Part shown: positions 30,513-41,094 of the stretch, in pieces | Position numbering within the stretch: position 1 is the stretch's first letter | Layout of the letters: each line of letters opens with the position of its first letter | Source of the DNA: Edaphochlamys debaryana | Lineage: Eukaryota > Chlorophyta > Chlorophyceae > Chlamydomonadales | Direction of reading: 5' to 3' | Length of the DNA stretch: 64,000 bases | Assembly: GCA_016858145.1 (NCBI GenBank) | Contig: JAEHOE010000028.1 | Location: 682,001-746,000 of the forward strand | Notes under the pieces: model-generated | What the model was told of the DNA's origin: nothing | Database searches by the model: none | The model's input: the letters and a program-made list of their open reading frames with translations, nothing else | Position numbers and translations under genes: made by a program

Positions 30513-33500
30513 CTAGGGCGCGCTCAGGTCGTCGACCAGGCTCGCCACCGCAGCGACCGCGCTGAGGCCCCGCAAGCCCCCGCCCATGCCGCCGCCGCCC
30601 CCTCCCCCGCCCAGCCCCCCAGAGGAGAGCATGCGGGCCGTTGCCGCCAGGTCCAGGGAGGGCAGCGAGGGCGCCAGGGCGGGGGCGGCGGCGGCCGCCT
30701 CCTGCAGGTAGGCCAGGCTGCGGGAGGCCAGGTCCGCCTGGGGGGAGAGAGGGTCGGGCAGGGTCGGACGGGTTTAGATCGGGTTGCGTCAGGGGTGAAA
30801 GCGAGCGCCCTCATCACCGCCGCCTTCCCGGGCGGCATCCCCCCCCGAACTGCCCCCCAGCGGTCCCACGACGTGCCTCCAACCCCTCTCCCACCTGCAG
30901 GTTGACCACGGCCTGGGCCATCATGCGGCAGTGAGGGTCCACGTCCCCCTCCGCCACGCCCCGGCTCCACCCCGCCACCCACTCGAGACGCTCCGCCAGC
31001 GCCCCCCCGCCCGAGGCCCCGCCCCCGCCCCCGCCGGCCCCGGCCCCGCCGCCGCCGCCCGCGGCGGCCCCCAGCAGCGCCGCCGCCACGGAAGGTGGCG
31101 GAAGCTGCGCCAGCACCTGGCCCGCCGCCAGCAGGGCCGCGCGGCGGACGTAGGGCTCCGGGTGCTTGTGGACCTGGGGGCCAGGAGCGAAAGGGTGGCC
31201 ATCATGATGGCCAGACACGCACGCGTCATGAGCAGTTGAGGCGGAAACAGTCTGAGGACGGGTACACGAATCAACCCGCACACATTCGCACAACATACCT
31301 CCACCCCGCCGCCGCCCCCACCACATCCACCCCCCATCCCCTAGCCCCTAGCAACCCACCCCACACACACCGCCCCCCACCCCCACCTGCTCCGCCCGCA
31401 GCAGCTCCAGAGTGGCCCCCGCCAGCGGCGGCAGCGCCCCACTGCCTGCGGCCGCCTCGGCAAAGGCCGCCAGGGTGCCCAGCAGGCGGCCCAGGAGGGG
31501 CGCGTCGCGGCCCAGCAGGTCCACGCCGTGCTTTACAACGTCCACCTTTGGGGGTGGAAGCAGCAGAGCACCAGGAGGATACTGAGTAACCTTGGGGGAA
31601 AGGGCACCTGACTACCGGTACCGGTACCTGCTTTGCTGAGTAGCTACTATAGCTGGAAGGAGAGGGCGTACAGGTTTGCGGATGGCACTGGCGATGAAGC
31701 CCCTGTTTATGCTAGAGGGCGAGAGTGCACAGGCTTGCTCGGTTTGCACAGGCATGCCGAGGCCGCGAACCACGCACCTCACGCAGCAGCCCCGCCGCCC
31801 AACGGAGCGCCACGTCAGCGAAGCGGTTGCGGAACGTGCGGCTGCCGGGCGGCGGCAGCCCCGCCGCCTCCGCCTCGGCCTCCTCCCGCCGCTTCCTCAG
31901 GGCCGCAGGCGCCCACACGCGCGTCTTGGGGCCGCGCCTGCCCGCACCCTCCGCCTCCGCCTCCACCCTGCTCGCCCCACTCGAGGAGGGACCTCCAGCG
32001 CCGGTCAGGGCGGGGCGGGACCGGCCCCCGGCGGCCGCAAAGGGGCGCTCCAGGCGGGGCGCCAAGCCGGAGGGCCCCCCGGGTGTGGTTCCTTGCAGGG
32101 TGAGGCGCGGCGCGAGGCGGGGGTCCGCCAGCTCTGCGGCTGCCGCTGCCAAAGAGTCCAGGAGCGTAATGCGCTGGAGGTGGTGGGGAAACGGGTGTTT
32201 GTTGCTGAGCGGGATCGCGTGGGTGAAGGGGGATGACTATGGGCAGGACAAGGGTTCTGGGCGCTGCAGGAGGGGGAGCATGGGTGACGGCCTGCAGGCA
32301 GGTCGCACCTAGCGGGGGCCCAGCCCACCACTGGGCCAACAACTGGAAGGACTCTGCCCCCCTGACCCTACTGGACCCCACCCTGGGCCCGACCTGGACC
32401 CTCCTGGGACCTCCTGGACCCCGCCCTGGGCCCCACCTGGTGCATGTCGAGGTGGGGCGAGTAGACCTCGGGGACCAGCGCGTCGCCGGCTGGGGGCAGA
32501 GACGGGGCGGGGGCGAGGGGCCACACAAGTCATGGCCAGAGTGAAGGGTCTAAAGAGGGTTCGCTCCACAGCACGAAAGCTCTAGAGGCACGAATGGGTT
32601 GGACCCGTACTGCACCCGCACTGGTAACCGGTTCGGCTCTGTCCCCTCCAACTGGACGATCAACAACCGACGTGAGGCACCACACACCGGCACGTGCTCC
32701 CCCGCTCCCCAACGAACCCGGCAGCGGCGCCACCGCCAGCAGCGCCACCAGGCACCGCCGCCGCTGCTCCGCGGCGTTGGGCGCAGCGGTGTTGGGCAGC
32801 GGCCTCGCACCACCCGCACCGCCGCCCCGGCCCTTCTGCTGCCGCTGCTGCCGCTGCCGCTGCTGCCCGAACCCGGCGCCTCCGCCTCCGGCCTCGGCCT
32901 CGGCCTCCTCCGCGGCCCACTCGGGCACTCGGCAGTGCAGGAGGGCGCGCACCAGCTCGGGCGCTGCCAGGCCCAGCTCGTCGGGGGCGGCACGGATGAG
33001 CTCCTGGGGGTGGTGGGGCGGGGGTGCGGGTGATCGCTTGACGAATTGGGGACCGAAGCGAGAGAGGTGGTAAGAAAGTGGGGGGGGTGGGGGGTTGAGG
33101 CCGGGTGGGGCGGGGTGGGGCGGAGAGGTGCATCCGACATATGTGGTCGATGCCCGGGGCCCGGGGCCCGGGGCCCGAGGCGGAAGAGGAGGTCGCAGGG
33201 GGTGCATGGCGTGGGGCTCGGCATACGGTACGCAGAAACATGCAGCAGAGCAGGAGAAGGCAGGCAGCGCAACACCGTTTGTGCCGCAGAGCACGCTCCC
33301 AGCGCCCTCCAGCTCCAACTCCGCGGCCCCTCCTGAGACACGCTCACTCACCTCCAGCTTCCCCAGCGCCGCCAGCACCGCCGCTGCATCGTCCGCCTTC
33401 CGCAGCGCCGCCGCCAGCGCCCGCAGCTGCAGCGCGCCGGGCTCGGCGCGCCGCCACACATCCGCCGCCGCGTCCCCCTCCATCTCCTCCACCGTGCCCA

Positions 33501-36432
33501 GCGGCTTGAGCCCGTCATCCTCCACCTCCACCTCCTCCACCCCCTCCGCGTCCTCATCGTCGCTGTCCGTTGTGGTATGGATGCTGTCCGCGTCTCCATC
33601 GCCGCCCTCGCTCCCGCCCTCCTCCTGCCCTCCGTCCTCGCCCTTCCCGCTGCGCACGTGGGCGGCGATTCGACTTCCGCCGTCCCCAGCCGCCGCCGCT
33701 TCAAGAGCGCCAACCGCCGGCGCCGCCGGCTCGGCCCAGGCGGGCCGCCAGGCGACCACGGCGGCGGCGGGCAGCGCCCCGGGCCACAGCTCTTCCGGGC
33801 CCAGGCCCAGATCGCCCATGTCTCCAAACAGATCCGATCCCGGTCCGTCTAAAACCATGCTAAAACCGCGGCCCACTCGCATCGCCTGGCGCTGCGAGGC
33901 GACCAGCGGGCTGCCCAGACGGGCGGAGACGCCGCTGAGAATGGAGCCCAAGAGGCCGGGAACGGACTCGAGGGAGGGGCGGTCGAAGTGGGGGAGGAGG
34001 AGCAGGAGGAGGGCCGCGGACAGCGCGGCCTGGCGCTGGGGCGAGGTCTTGGTGACGGCGTCTGCGTCGGCCCAGGCAGCGGCGGCGGCGGAGGTGGCGG
34101 CGGCGGGCTGGGCCGTGGGGTCGAGGGCGGGGAGCGCAGCGGTGAGGAGGTGCAGGCTGGGCAGGGGCAGCGGCGGGCGGCGCAGGGCGAGCAGGGCGTC
34201 GGAGAGGGCCGGGCCGACGGCGGCGCGGGCGAGCAGCGGCGGCGGCAGCAGCCAGCGGAGGGCAGTGACGGCGGCGTCGAGGGCTGGCGGCGAGAGGGGC
34301 AGCGGCAGGCCCAGGAGGGACTCGAGCTGGTGCCCCTTGGCGTCTGGCGGTGCGGCAGAGCCAGCGGCGGCGGCGGTGGCGGCGGCGGCAGCAGCGCAGC
34401 GGTCCAGCAGCGCCGTCAGCAGCCGCTCCATCGCCGTCGGGCTCGCCTCCGCCAGCTGAAGCAGCGCCGCCGTCAGGCCCTCCCGAAGCCGCGCGCGACC
34501 GCTGCCGTCGCTCTCGATCACCGTGGCGGCGCTGGCGGCAGTGCCGTACGCCGCCGCCAGGCTGGGCGTGCACGACAGTACGGCATCGGCCGCCGCCACC
34601 ACCTGGCCGCGCCTGATCAGGCGCTCCAGCACCTCCGCCGCCAGTGCCGCCGCAGCCGCCGCCACGCGTGACGCCAGGGCCGCGGAGCCGGCGGGGCTGA
34701 CCTCCTCCTTGGCTTCCCCTTCCATATCTCGCCTAGCTTCCTCCGCGCTTCGTCCACTGTCAGGCCCTCCCGCGCCCGAACCCTCACCGGAAGGCTCCAG
34801 CGGCGCCGTCAGCGGCGGCTGCAGCCCAGTAGGCTCCGTCAGACCGTCGCGCCGCCGCCGCCAGCGATCGCGCAAACGCGCCAGCGTTGCCGCCACGGTC
34901 GCTCCAGGGTCCCGCATCGCGGCCCACAGCTGCCGCAGGACTGCCCACGCGAACCGCTCTGGGCCCGGCAGACTCGCCTCGCACCCGTCCGACTCCTCTC
35001 CCTCTTGCGCCCCTCCACGTGAGTCCACTCCCTGGGAGCGTCCTTGGTGTGAACCCAAGGGCCTTGACGCCCCGCCCGCCAGCAGCCCCGCCGCGCGGTC
35101 CGGCAGGGAGGCCAGTAGTGCCGCCAGCGAGGCCGCGTCACACGAGCCGATGCTGCCGTACAGGCTGCCGTACGTGTCGTACGAGCAGCCCGCGGGGCCG
35201 CTCGCCTCCGGCAGCAGCAGCCAGCGCCTCAGGGTCTGCTCGTCCTGTACGGCCAGCGGGGCCCCGAGATGCCGCAACCCAAAGCCCGCCTCTGGCCCAC
35301 CCTCGTCGGCCCCGTCTCCAGCTTCCAACCCGCACAGAGCTCCAGCGCCGCCGGTGCCGTACGGCCGTACGGAGAGGTACAGCAGCAGCTCCGCCACGCC
35401 CGTACAGCCCGCCGCCGCGAACCGCTGCGCCAGGGCGGCAGCTGCGACCTCGGCGCCGCGTGCGGCCACACGCGCACGTGAGCCCCTGACCGGGCCGCCA
35501 CCGCCCAGGTCTCCGTCGGCGGGCGCGACTAGAGACAAATGGCTACGCGGCAAGGAAGAGGAAACGGCGCGCGTTAAGAGTCTTGTGGAGAGGACTGGTG
35601 CACACTTGACGTACGACGTTTGGTCCAGCCCGCGCGGCGCAATACTGGAACTGGCAGCAAGAACACGCCCCGGCCGCTGCCGCAGGGCCAGTGCCTCACC
35701 TCGCGAGGCCCCGGAGCAGCACGGGGGCAGGTGTGAGCTGCAGCAGAGCCCTCAGCAGCAGCAGAGTCCGGTTTGGGGCGTCAGCCGGGGCAGCGGTGCC
35801 GGGGCTGGAGGCAGGGCCCCTTGGGCTCAGGCTTGAGCTTGTGGAGGGCACGGCTGCAAGAGGGGGCAGACCGCGGGGCAAAAGCAGCAGAAGTGAGGTT
35901 ATGACAACTTGCTCATGGCTTACGTTTGACGACTTGGGCAAGCGTGCAGGCCGGCTGGCACCACCAGGTAGCAGACCACGCCGACGCATCGTTCCCAGCA
36001 GGCCCACAGAGCACAGCGCCCCACCCTGCGCACCGCACCTGTCAGAAGAGCCGCAGCCCAGGGCTCCCAGTATCCCCAAAACAGCGCGAGCCGAGCCTCT
36101 GCATCTACGGCCTCGGCAGCTTCGGCACCGGCTGACCTAGCATCCTGAAGCTGCTGCAGGTAAAGTTGGATGGGCTGCGGGGCGGGGCTGGGATGGGCGG
36201 GTCCACCAGGGGTAGGTTCCGGCTGCTGTCGCTGAATCCCGTGGCCAGCATTGCAAGTAGGTGGGATAGCTGCCGCGTTCCAGCGCTGGGCAAGACCCGG
36301 GTCGCCAGCGACAAGAGCCGCGTGAATGGCGGATGCTGCCCACAGCGTGCCGGCATCGTCGGCGCGGTCGACCGCGCGGCAAGCTTCCTTGACGACCCCA
36401 CGAACTACGGATGATATGTGCACTGTGGCCAT
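30513..36432 (-). CDS. TEL2/TELO2-like protein
   Basis: TEL2 works with TTI1 and TTI2 (the TTT complex) and Hsp90 to mature PI3K-like kinases such as TOR, ATM and ATR. Exons are about 36432-36039, 35907-35700, 35542-33352, 33003-32688, 32489-32437, 32173-31778, 31545-31387, 31173-30895 and 30737-30513; phases agree across all of them and give about 1,406 residues. Start is the ATG at 36432 (MATVHISSVVRGVVKEA). The conserved TEL2 region begins after an acidic stretch (DSDDEDAEGVEEVEVEDD) at LKPLGTVEEM and runs through ALGKLEELIRAAPDELGLAA, PELVRALLHCRVPEWAAEEA, RITLLDSLAAAAAELADP, KTRVWAP...NRFADVALRW and HKHPEPYVRRAALLAAGQVL to DVDPHCRMMAQAVVNLQ. The N-terminal two thirds is Ala/Gly-rich HEAT-like sequence with low conservation. 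Expected in cytosol and nucleus. Confidence 0.9.
32350..32437 (-). repeat. Tandem duplication at the start of a TEL2 intron
   Basis: On the coding strand, GGGCCCAGGGCGGGGTCCAG near the donor recurs about 49 bp later as GGGCCCAGGGTGGGGTCCAG. Only intron sequence is involved. Confidence 0.7.
33149..33178. repeat. GCCCGGG tandem repeat
   Basis: Four 7-bp GCCCGGG units in a TEL2 intron, self-complementary at each unit. Confidence 0.85.
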
Positions 36433-38170
36433 ATCCGGGGTGTGCTGCGCGCTTGACGCGCGGTGCGCGATGCGCGGGATCGGCACAGCTGCGCGCTGAC
36501 GCAGGGCGGAATGTGGCCCTTGGTGCAAATGCTATATCGTTAAGCGCTGAAAGTCATCAAGGGACCGACTTGCGCGTGTATATGTGCGCCATCCATCCCT
36601 GTGCACTTGCACATCAAGAGCCGCTGCCCCGCCGCAAGCCACTATCAAGCACTGCTAAATAGTTGACAGGGCCCGGTGGAGTGCCGGCTAAGATCATGCC
36701 CATGCGCGGCACAACCGTATTTCCCCCGCCGGCCGTTTCCCCCCACGCCTTCCCCCGGCACCCCCATGCCCTCAACCCCACGCCCTCAATCTCACACGGC
36801 TGCGGTCAGCCCTCAGGAGCGGCGTGCACTCAGCCCTCACAGCCTTACGGCCTTCACGGTCATGCACCGGCGCCCCGACTGGCCGCGGCGGCGAGGCACT
36901 GGGCGGTCGGGCGCTGGCAGGCCCCCGGGCAACCGCAAAGCCTCCGCTCCACCGGTGAGCATGTGACGCCTTCGGGGAGCGGCTGATGCGTGCGGGAATG
37001 AGCTCAGGGCCTCGATAACATGGATTACTTAAGACAAGCGGGGCGCCCCCATAGTGGGGGCGGGAGTGGAGGGCTGAGCCAGCCCCCCACCCGATCTGCA
37101 CGGCGGTGGCGCCCTCGCTCAACCCCTCCCCTTCTGGAGGCGGTTCCTGCTGTAACCATCGCATCCTGCACGGTGCAACTACCGCACCAACAAAGGATGC
37201 ACGAGATGCATGAGGCGCTCTAACATTGGTGGGTTCGTGGTAGTCGAGTGCAAGCACGGTCAGCGTAAGGAGGCGACACATGGCTGCGCGATTCAACTGT
37301 CTGTTTACAGGGAATGGCTGCAGTGCTTTTGTACGCTCACGGCTCCTCACAGCGGGTTGGGGCTGTGCAAATCGGTCGTGCCCGCCGCTGCATGCCCGCC
37401 GACTGCCGCGGGGGCCTGTGAACCGCCTCAGAACTGCGTGCCCGGCCCACCATATGAAGGGGGGTAGGGGAACTGGGGGACGAGGTTATGAGGTTACATA
37501 TGAAGGGGGGTCGCTGAGGGGCCCAGGCAATGCGCAACCGTTGAGGCGTAAGGCAGGGGTGGTGCAAGGAGGCGCGCTGATAACGGAGTGATGCTGACTG
37601 TCCCACCCCCAAGCTGGCGTTGCGTGCTTGCAGTGTTGAGGCCCCTCGCCCTCGGCCTCGGGCCTGCTGGCACCGGCGTCCCAAGCTCTCGACATACGAC
37701 ATGCGACTTACAGCACAGACTGACTCACTGTTGCAACCAGCAGCGGCCTCCTGTAGCTGATTGCTGGCCCGCCCCCGCCTGGCCCCAGCCCCCAGGCACG
37801 GCACACATGCAGACACGTCGAAACCCCCAGCCCCTGATTGACTCTCCACATACCATAACTAACGCTGCGCACAACAACGCCGTGGCACCCATTGGCGTGT
37901 TCCCTGCAGCCGCAAACCAATGTGCCGCACACTGCCTGCCATACTCTGGCCCACACCCCTGCTTCCAAGTGCGAAGCCCCAAGGAGGCATCATGTTGCCT
38001 GTCACGCCCGCGACGCGCACCGCACGTCCGCACGGTCCACACCACCACGCAGCCCCGCACAGCCGGGTCGCAATGCACCTCGAGCCCAACGCGCCGGCCC
38101 TGTCACCCCCCGCTCCGCTTGGTACATGCCGCTCCCCCTCGAACACCCCTTCCCCGGCCACTCAGGCTGC
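36433..38170. other. Intergenic stretch upstream of TEL2
   Basis: TEL2 promoter region and 3' flank of the hydrolase gene. A TTACA (minus-strand TGTAA) lies at about 37708-37712. A short repeat shared with 62923-62965 lies near 37058-37100. No gene is recognised. Confidence 0.4.
37058..37100 (+). repeat. Short dispersed repeat, copy 1
   Basis: About 42 bp containing GAGGGCT(G/A)AGCCAGCCCCC and ACCCGATCTG, shared with 62923-62965. Just upstream (37043-37062) CGCCCCC and GGGGGCG form a small inverted repeat. Confidence 0.65.
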
Positions 38171-40356
38171 TCAGGCCACTGCCGGCCCTGCCCCGGCCTC
38201 CACCCCCGCCCCAGGCGCCCCTCCGTCCGCGCCCGCTCCGCCCCTCCCGCCGCCCTCCAGCGAGTCCGCCCCGTCCACCCACGCCACCACGTCCCCCCAC
38301 ACGTCGAAGTACAGCATGTGCCCCGCCCCCTCCACCAGCCGCAACCTCGCCCTCCCCTCCCCACCATCCTCCCCTCCACCCACCCCTCCACTGCCCCCAT
38401 TCAGTCGCTCCACCAGGCACGAAGCCATGGCCGGGGTGCACCCCCGGTCCAGGGCCCCCTGCCACACGGCCACGCGGGTGGGCCCCGCCGCGCAGGCGCC
38501 CAGGTCCAGGCCCCAGGGCCGCCCCGCGAACGCGATGGCCTCCCGCGCCACCGCCTCCTCCTGCCCCCGTGAGTACAGCTCCAGGGCCGACTCCAGGAAC
38601 ATGGCCTCGATCTGACGGGTGGGGGGGGGGGGCCAAGGTGGGGAAGAAGGCGGGAAAGTGAGGCAGGCCGTGGAGGGAAGGTGTGACCTCCTGGGCAGAC
38701 TCATGAGACATGACCTCGAGCTGGGCAGCTGGGGGTGAGCGGAGAAGAGGTAGTGTGGGGGTCCAGCCAGGTTCAGAGATCGAGCACAACAACTGCCGCC
38801 GCGTCACGGCGAAAAGATTGCCGTACCTCTGGCCGCTTCAGTACATCCACGTCGATCTTGCCGTACGGCGCGAACGCCTCCCGTATGCCGTGCACGGGCC
38901 GCCGCCGCATGCCGTTCGCCTCGGAGCGCACCAGCCATCGCACCAGCCAGGGCAGAGAGGCGGAGGCCCAGTAGGCGATCTGGCGACACAGCACGCCGGC
39001 GGGAGGGCCGAAGGAAGAAACGGGTTACAGGTACACAACTTAAGCCACGTGCCACGGATGGATCTGGAAGGATGTACCGTTTCCCAGCGACCCATCTTAA
39101 CATCGGCACATGCAAGGCTGTAATCGTGACCCATGCATGGCGGTAGCCGTGGCTTATCAGACCAACAGACCCATGGCAGGCTTGCAACAGCAACAGACTC
39201 CACGCCAAGCGCTTGCCTGGAAGAGCAGAGCCATGCCCTGGCGCTTGTTGGGCGAGTCGGGGGGGCCGATGGCGGAGACCAGGGCCACCCGCTCCACGAC
39301 CACCCCCTCCACCGCCCGACCGCTGCCCTGTGGCGCCTCGCCGCCAGCCGTCGTCCCCGCTTCCGCCGCTGCCGTCTCCGCTGCTTCCGTGGCTGCTTGT
39401 GGGGCGGCCGCCGCCGCGTCCTCCGTCCCGGGCTTGCTCGGGTCCTCGGCTTCTGCCTTTTCAGCAGCGGCAGCTGCGGCGGCCTCCACGCCGCCTGCCG
39501 GCTCCTTCGTGTCGTTTGAGGGCGGCTGGGGCGCCTTGGGCGGCGCAGAGGGCGTGCAGGCCAGGGCCGTGGCGAAGGGGGTTCCGGCGCTGAAGCCAAT
39601 GACCGACACGCGGCTGAGCCCGAGCTGGGCGCAGAACTCCCTGGGTTTGTGCGTGGAGAAAAGAGGCTTTGTAATCTGACGGAGCAGAGGGGGAGGGAAC
39701 TCGAGGCTGCTGGCCCTTGAAACGCATCACAAGGACCCGGTTTCAGCGAGGCACTCTGGGCACTCGGACCCGCTGCCCTGCTCGGCCTCCACACACCCCG
39801 GCCCTCACCGGAAGTCCGCAGCAAAGTCCGTGTACGAATAGGTGTCTGGCGCGGGGTCACTGAGGCCCAGGCCGGGCCTCTCGAGGATGATAAGGCGCCA
39901 GGATGGCACGAACCCGCGCTTGGCGACATCCGGGTGCGTGAACAGACGACACCCTGGCGAACCTGGTATCAGCACAACAGTTCGGAGCGATTCCGGCGGG
40001 GTGTTTGGGTCCAGGAGCTCACAGTAGCCCAGGCGGCGGTTTGAGGAGGGGAGGAGCACGGTGGAGCCAGGCGCGGGGATGGGGAAGGTCTGGGTCGCGA
40101 GGCGTGGATGCTCGGCCGCGAGCTCCTTGGCGCCGACCGTCGACAGCGCAAGGCCTGGCGGGCTCATCGCGCTTGCGGTCGCGGCTCTGCTGCTGGGCGC
40201 TGCACAGATGTTGCAAAGCTGCTTTTGAAGCCCTTCCGCACGGGCAGCTGGAATGGCTTCTCTATGTCCGCGGCTCGGTATGTGAGAGCTTGCCGCATAA
40301 GGCAGCCCGGCTTGACGGGTTCGCCCAACCCCCGCGATTGCGAGTGCCGTGGCCAT
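38171..40356 (-). CDS. Alpha/beta hydrolase-fold protein
   Basis: Probable serine hydrolase of unknown substrate. Exons are about 40356-39809, 39640-39217, 38979-38827 and 38611-38171, all in phase. The ATG at 40356 is followed by some 60 Arg/Ala/Ser-rich residues that could be an organelle-targeting peptide. Core landmarks: RRLGYCELLDP, TVVLIPGSPGCRLF (HG-type oxyanion segment), WRLIILERPGLGLSDP, nucleophile elbow VIGFSAG (Ser of G-F-S-A-G), a cap region (YWASASLPWLVRW), VAVWQGALDRGCTP (candidate acid Asp) and LVEGAGHMLYF (catalytic His). An Ala/Glu-rich insertion of about 75 residues follows the nucleophile helix. Intron 2 starts with gc (CCAG|gcaagc), a GC-AG intron. The C-terminal tail is Gly/Ala-rich. 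The gene diverges from the coiled-coil gene at 40551. Confidence 0.87.
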
Positions 40357-40550
40357 CCACTTCTCGGTCTCCGCGTCTTCTCCGCGCAAGTAGCTTACAC
40401 GCCACTTCTAGTCAGCACCAGCAGCACACATCTCAAGCTCCAGTCGCGAAGCCGGGCAACCAGGAGTTGAACCAACCGCGCATCCTACCAGTTGGCCGCT
40501 TCCCGCCCTTCAGTACCTATCCACTTGACTTTCTGGGCTACACTAAGCCA
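40357..40550. promoter_or_regulatory. Shared divergent promoter region
   Basis: Only 194 bp separate the two ATGs, so both genes are probably driven from here. I see no clear TATA box. Confidence 0.45.
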
Positions 40551-41094
40551 TGAATGCCCGCGGGCTGCCTCCGGAGCTGGGCAGGCAGCTGGACCAGGGA
40601 CCTGGGAGGTGAGCCCGCTCTCTGTCGCTGCCGTGGCCGCAGGGAGTCCTTACGCCACACCTCTCCACCTGTGTGCAGCATATCGCAGTATGAAGACGTA
40701 GGCGCGGGAGCGGCCGCCCAGGTCAGTTCCGCTACGTTCGCTCCCGATTCTGGGTTTGCTCTCGCAGCTGACGCCCAAAGTGTCTTCGCAGTTTGGGCCT
40801 TCGATGGAGGATCAGATTATGGAGCTGACAGCGAAGGTCAGCGCGCTTCGGCGGGACAAGACGCTTCTGCTGACCCAGCTCGCTCGGGCGGCGAAGTGCC
40901 TCAACGCGGTGCACTCAGAGAACCAGTTGCTAAAGACCGAGGTGGCGTCGCTGCAGCCGGGTCCCCCGCCGGTGTGTGCTGGGGACGGGATGGATGGGGC
41001 TGCTTCTACACGTCCCCTGCTGAGCCCTACGTTCCAACCTTCCAGGCCTTACACCCATCACCCGTCCCGTTACCCACAGAACCTGATGCGGTAG
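40551..41094 (+). CDS. Small coiled-coil protein, 3' end uncertain
   Basis: Not recognised. Start is the ATG at 40551 (MNARGLPPELGRQLDQGPG), donor gtgagc at about 40610, an exon from about 40643 (ESLRHTSPPVCSISQYED) to a gtcagt donor near 40722, then an exon from about 40768. That exon encodes LTPKVSSQFGPSMEDQIMEL followed by a heptad-like stretch (TAKVSALRRDKTLLLTQLAR, AAKCLNAVHSENQLLKTEVASLQ) that should form a coiled coil of about 45 residues. The frame stays open to a TAG at 41092-41094, but a gtgtgt donor near 40970 may instead lead to further exons, so the end is a guess. Phases of the first three exons agree. The intron of about 46 bp before the coiled-coil exon is short. Confidence 0.55.

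Noticed and set aside
32578..36665. Very long plus-strand open frames opposite TEL2
   Set aside because: They are antisense shadows of a GC-rich coding strand, with Pro/Ser/Ala-biased translation and no domain. The minus strand carries the conserved TEL2 protein.
40441..40500. tRNA-like A-box and B-box (minus strand GGTTCAACTCC)
   Set aside because: The two boxes are too close for an anticodon arm and I cannot fold an acceptor stem, so it is not a tRNA gene. A SINE relic is possible but unsupported.
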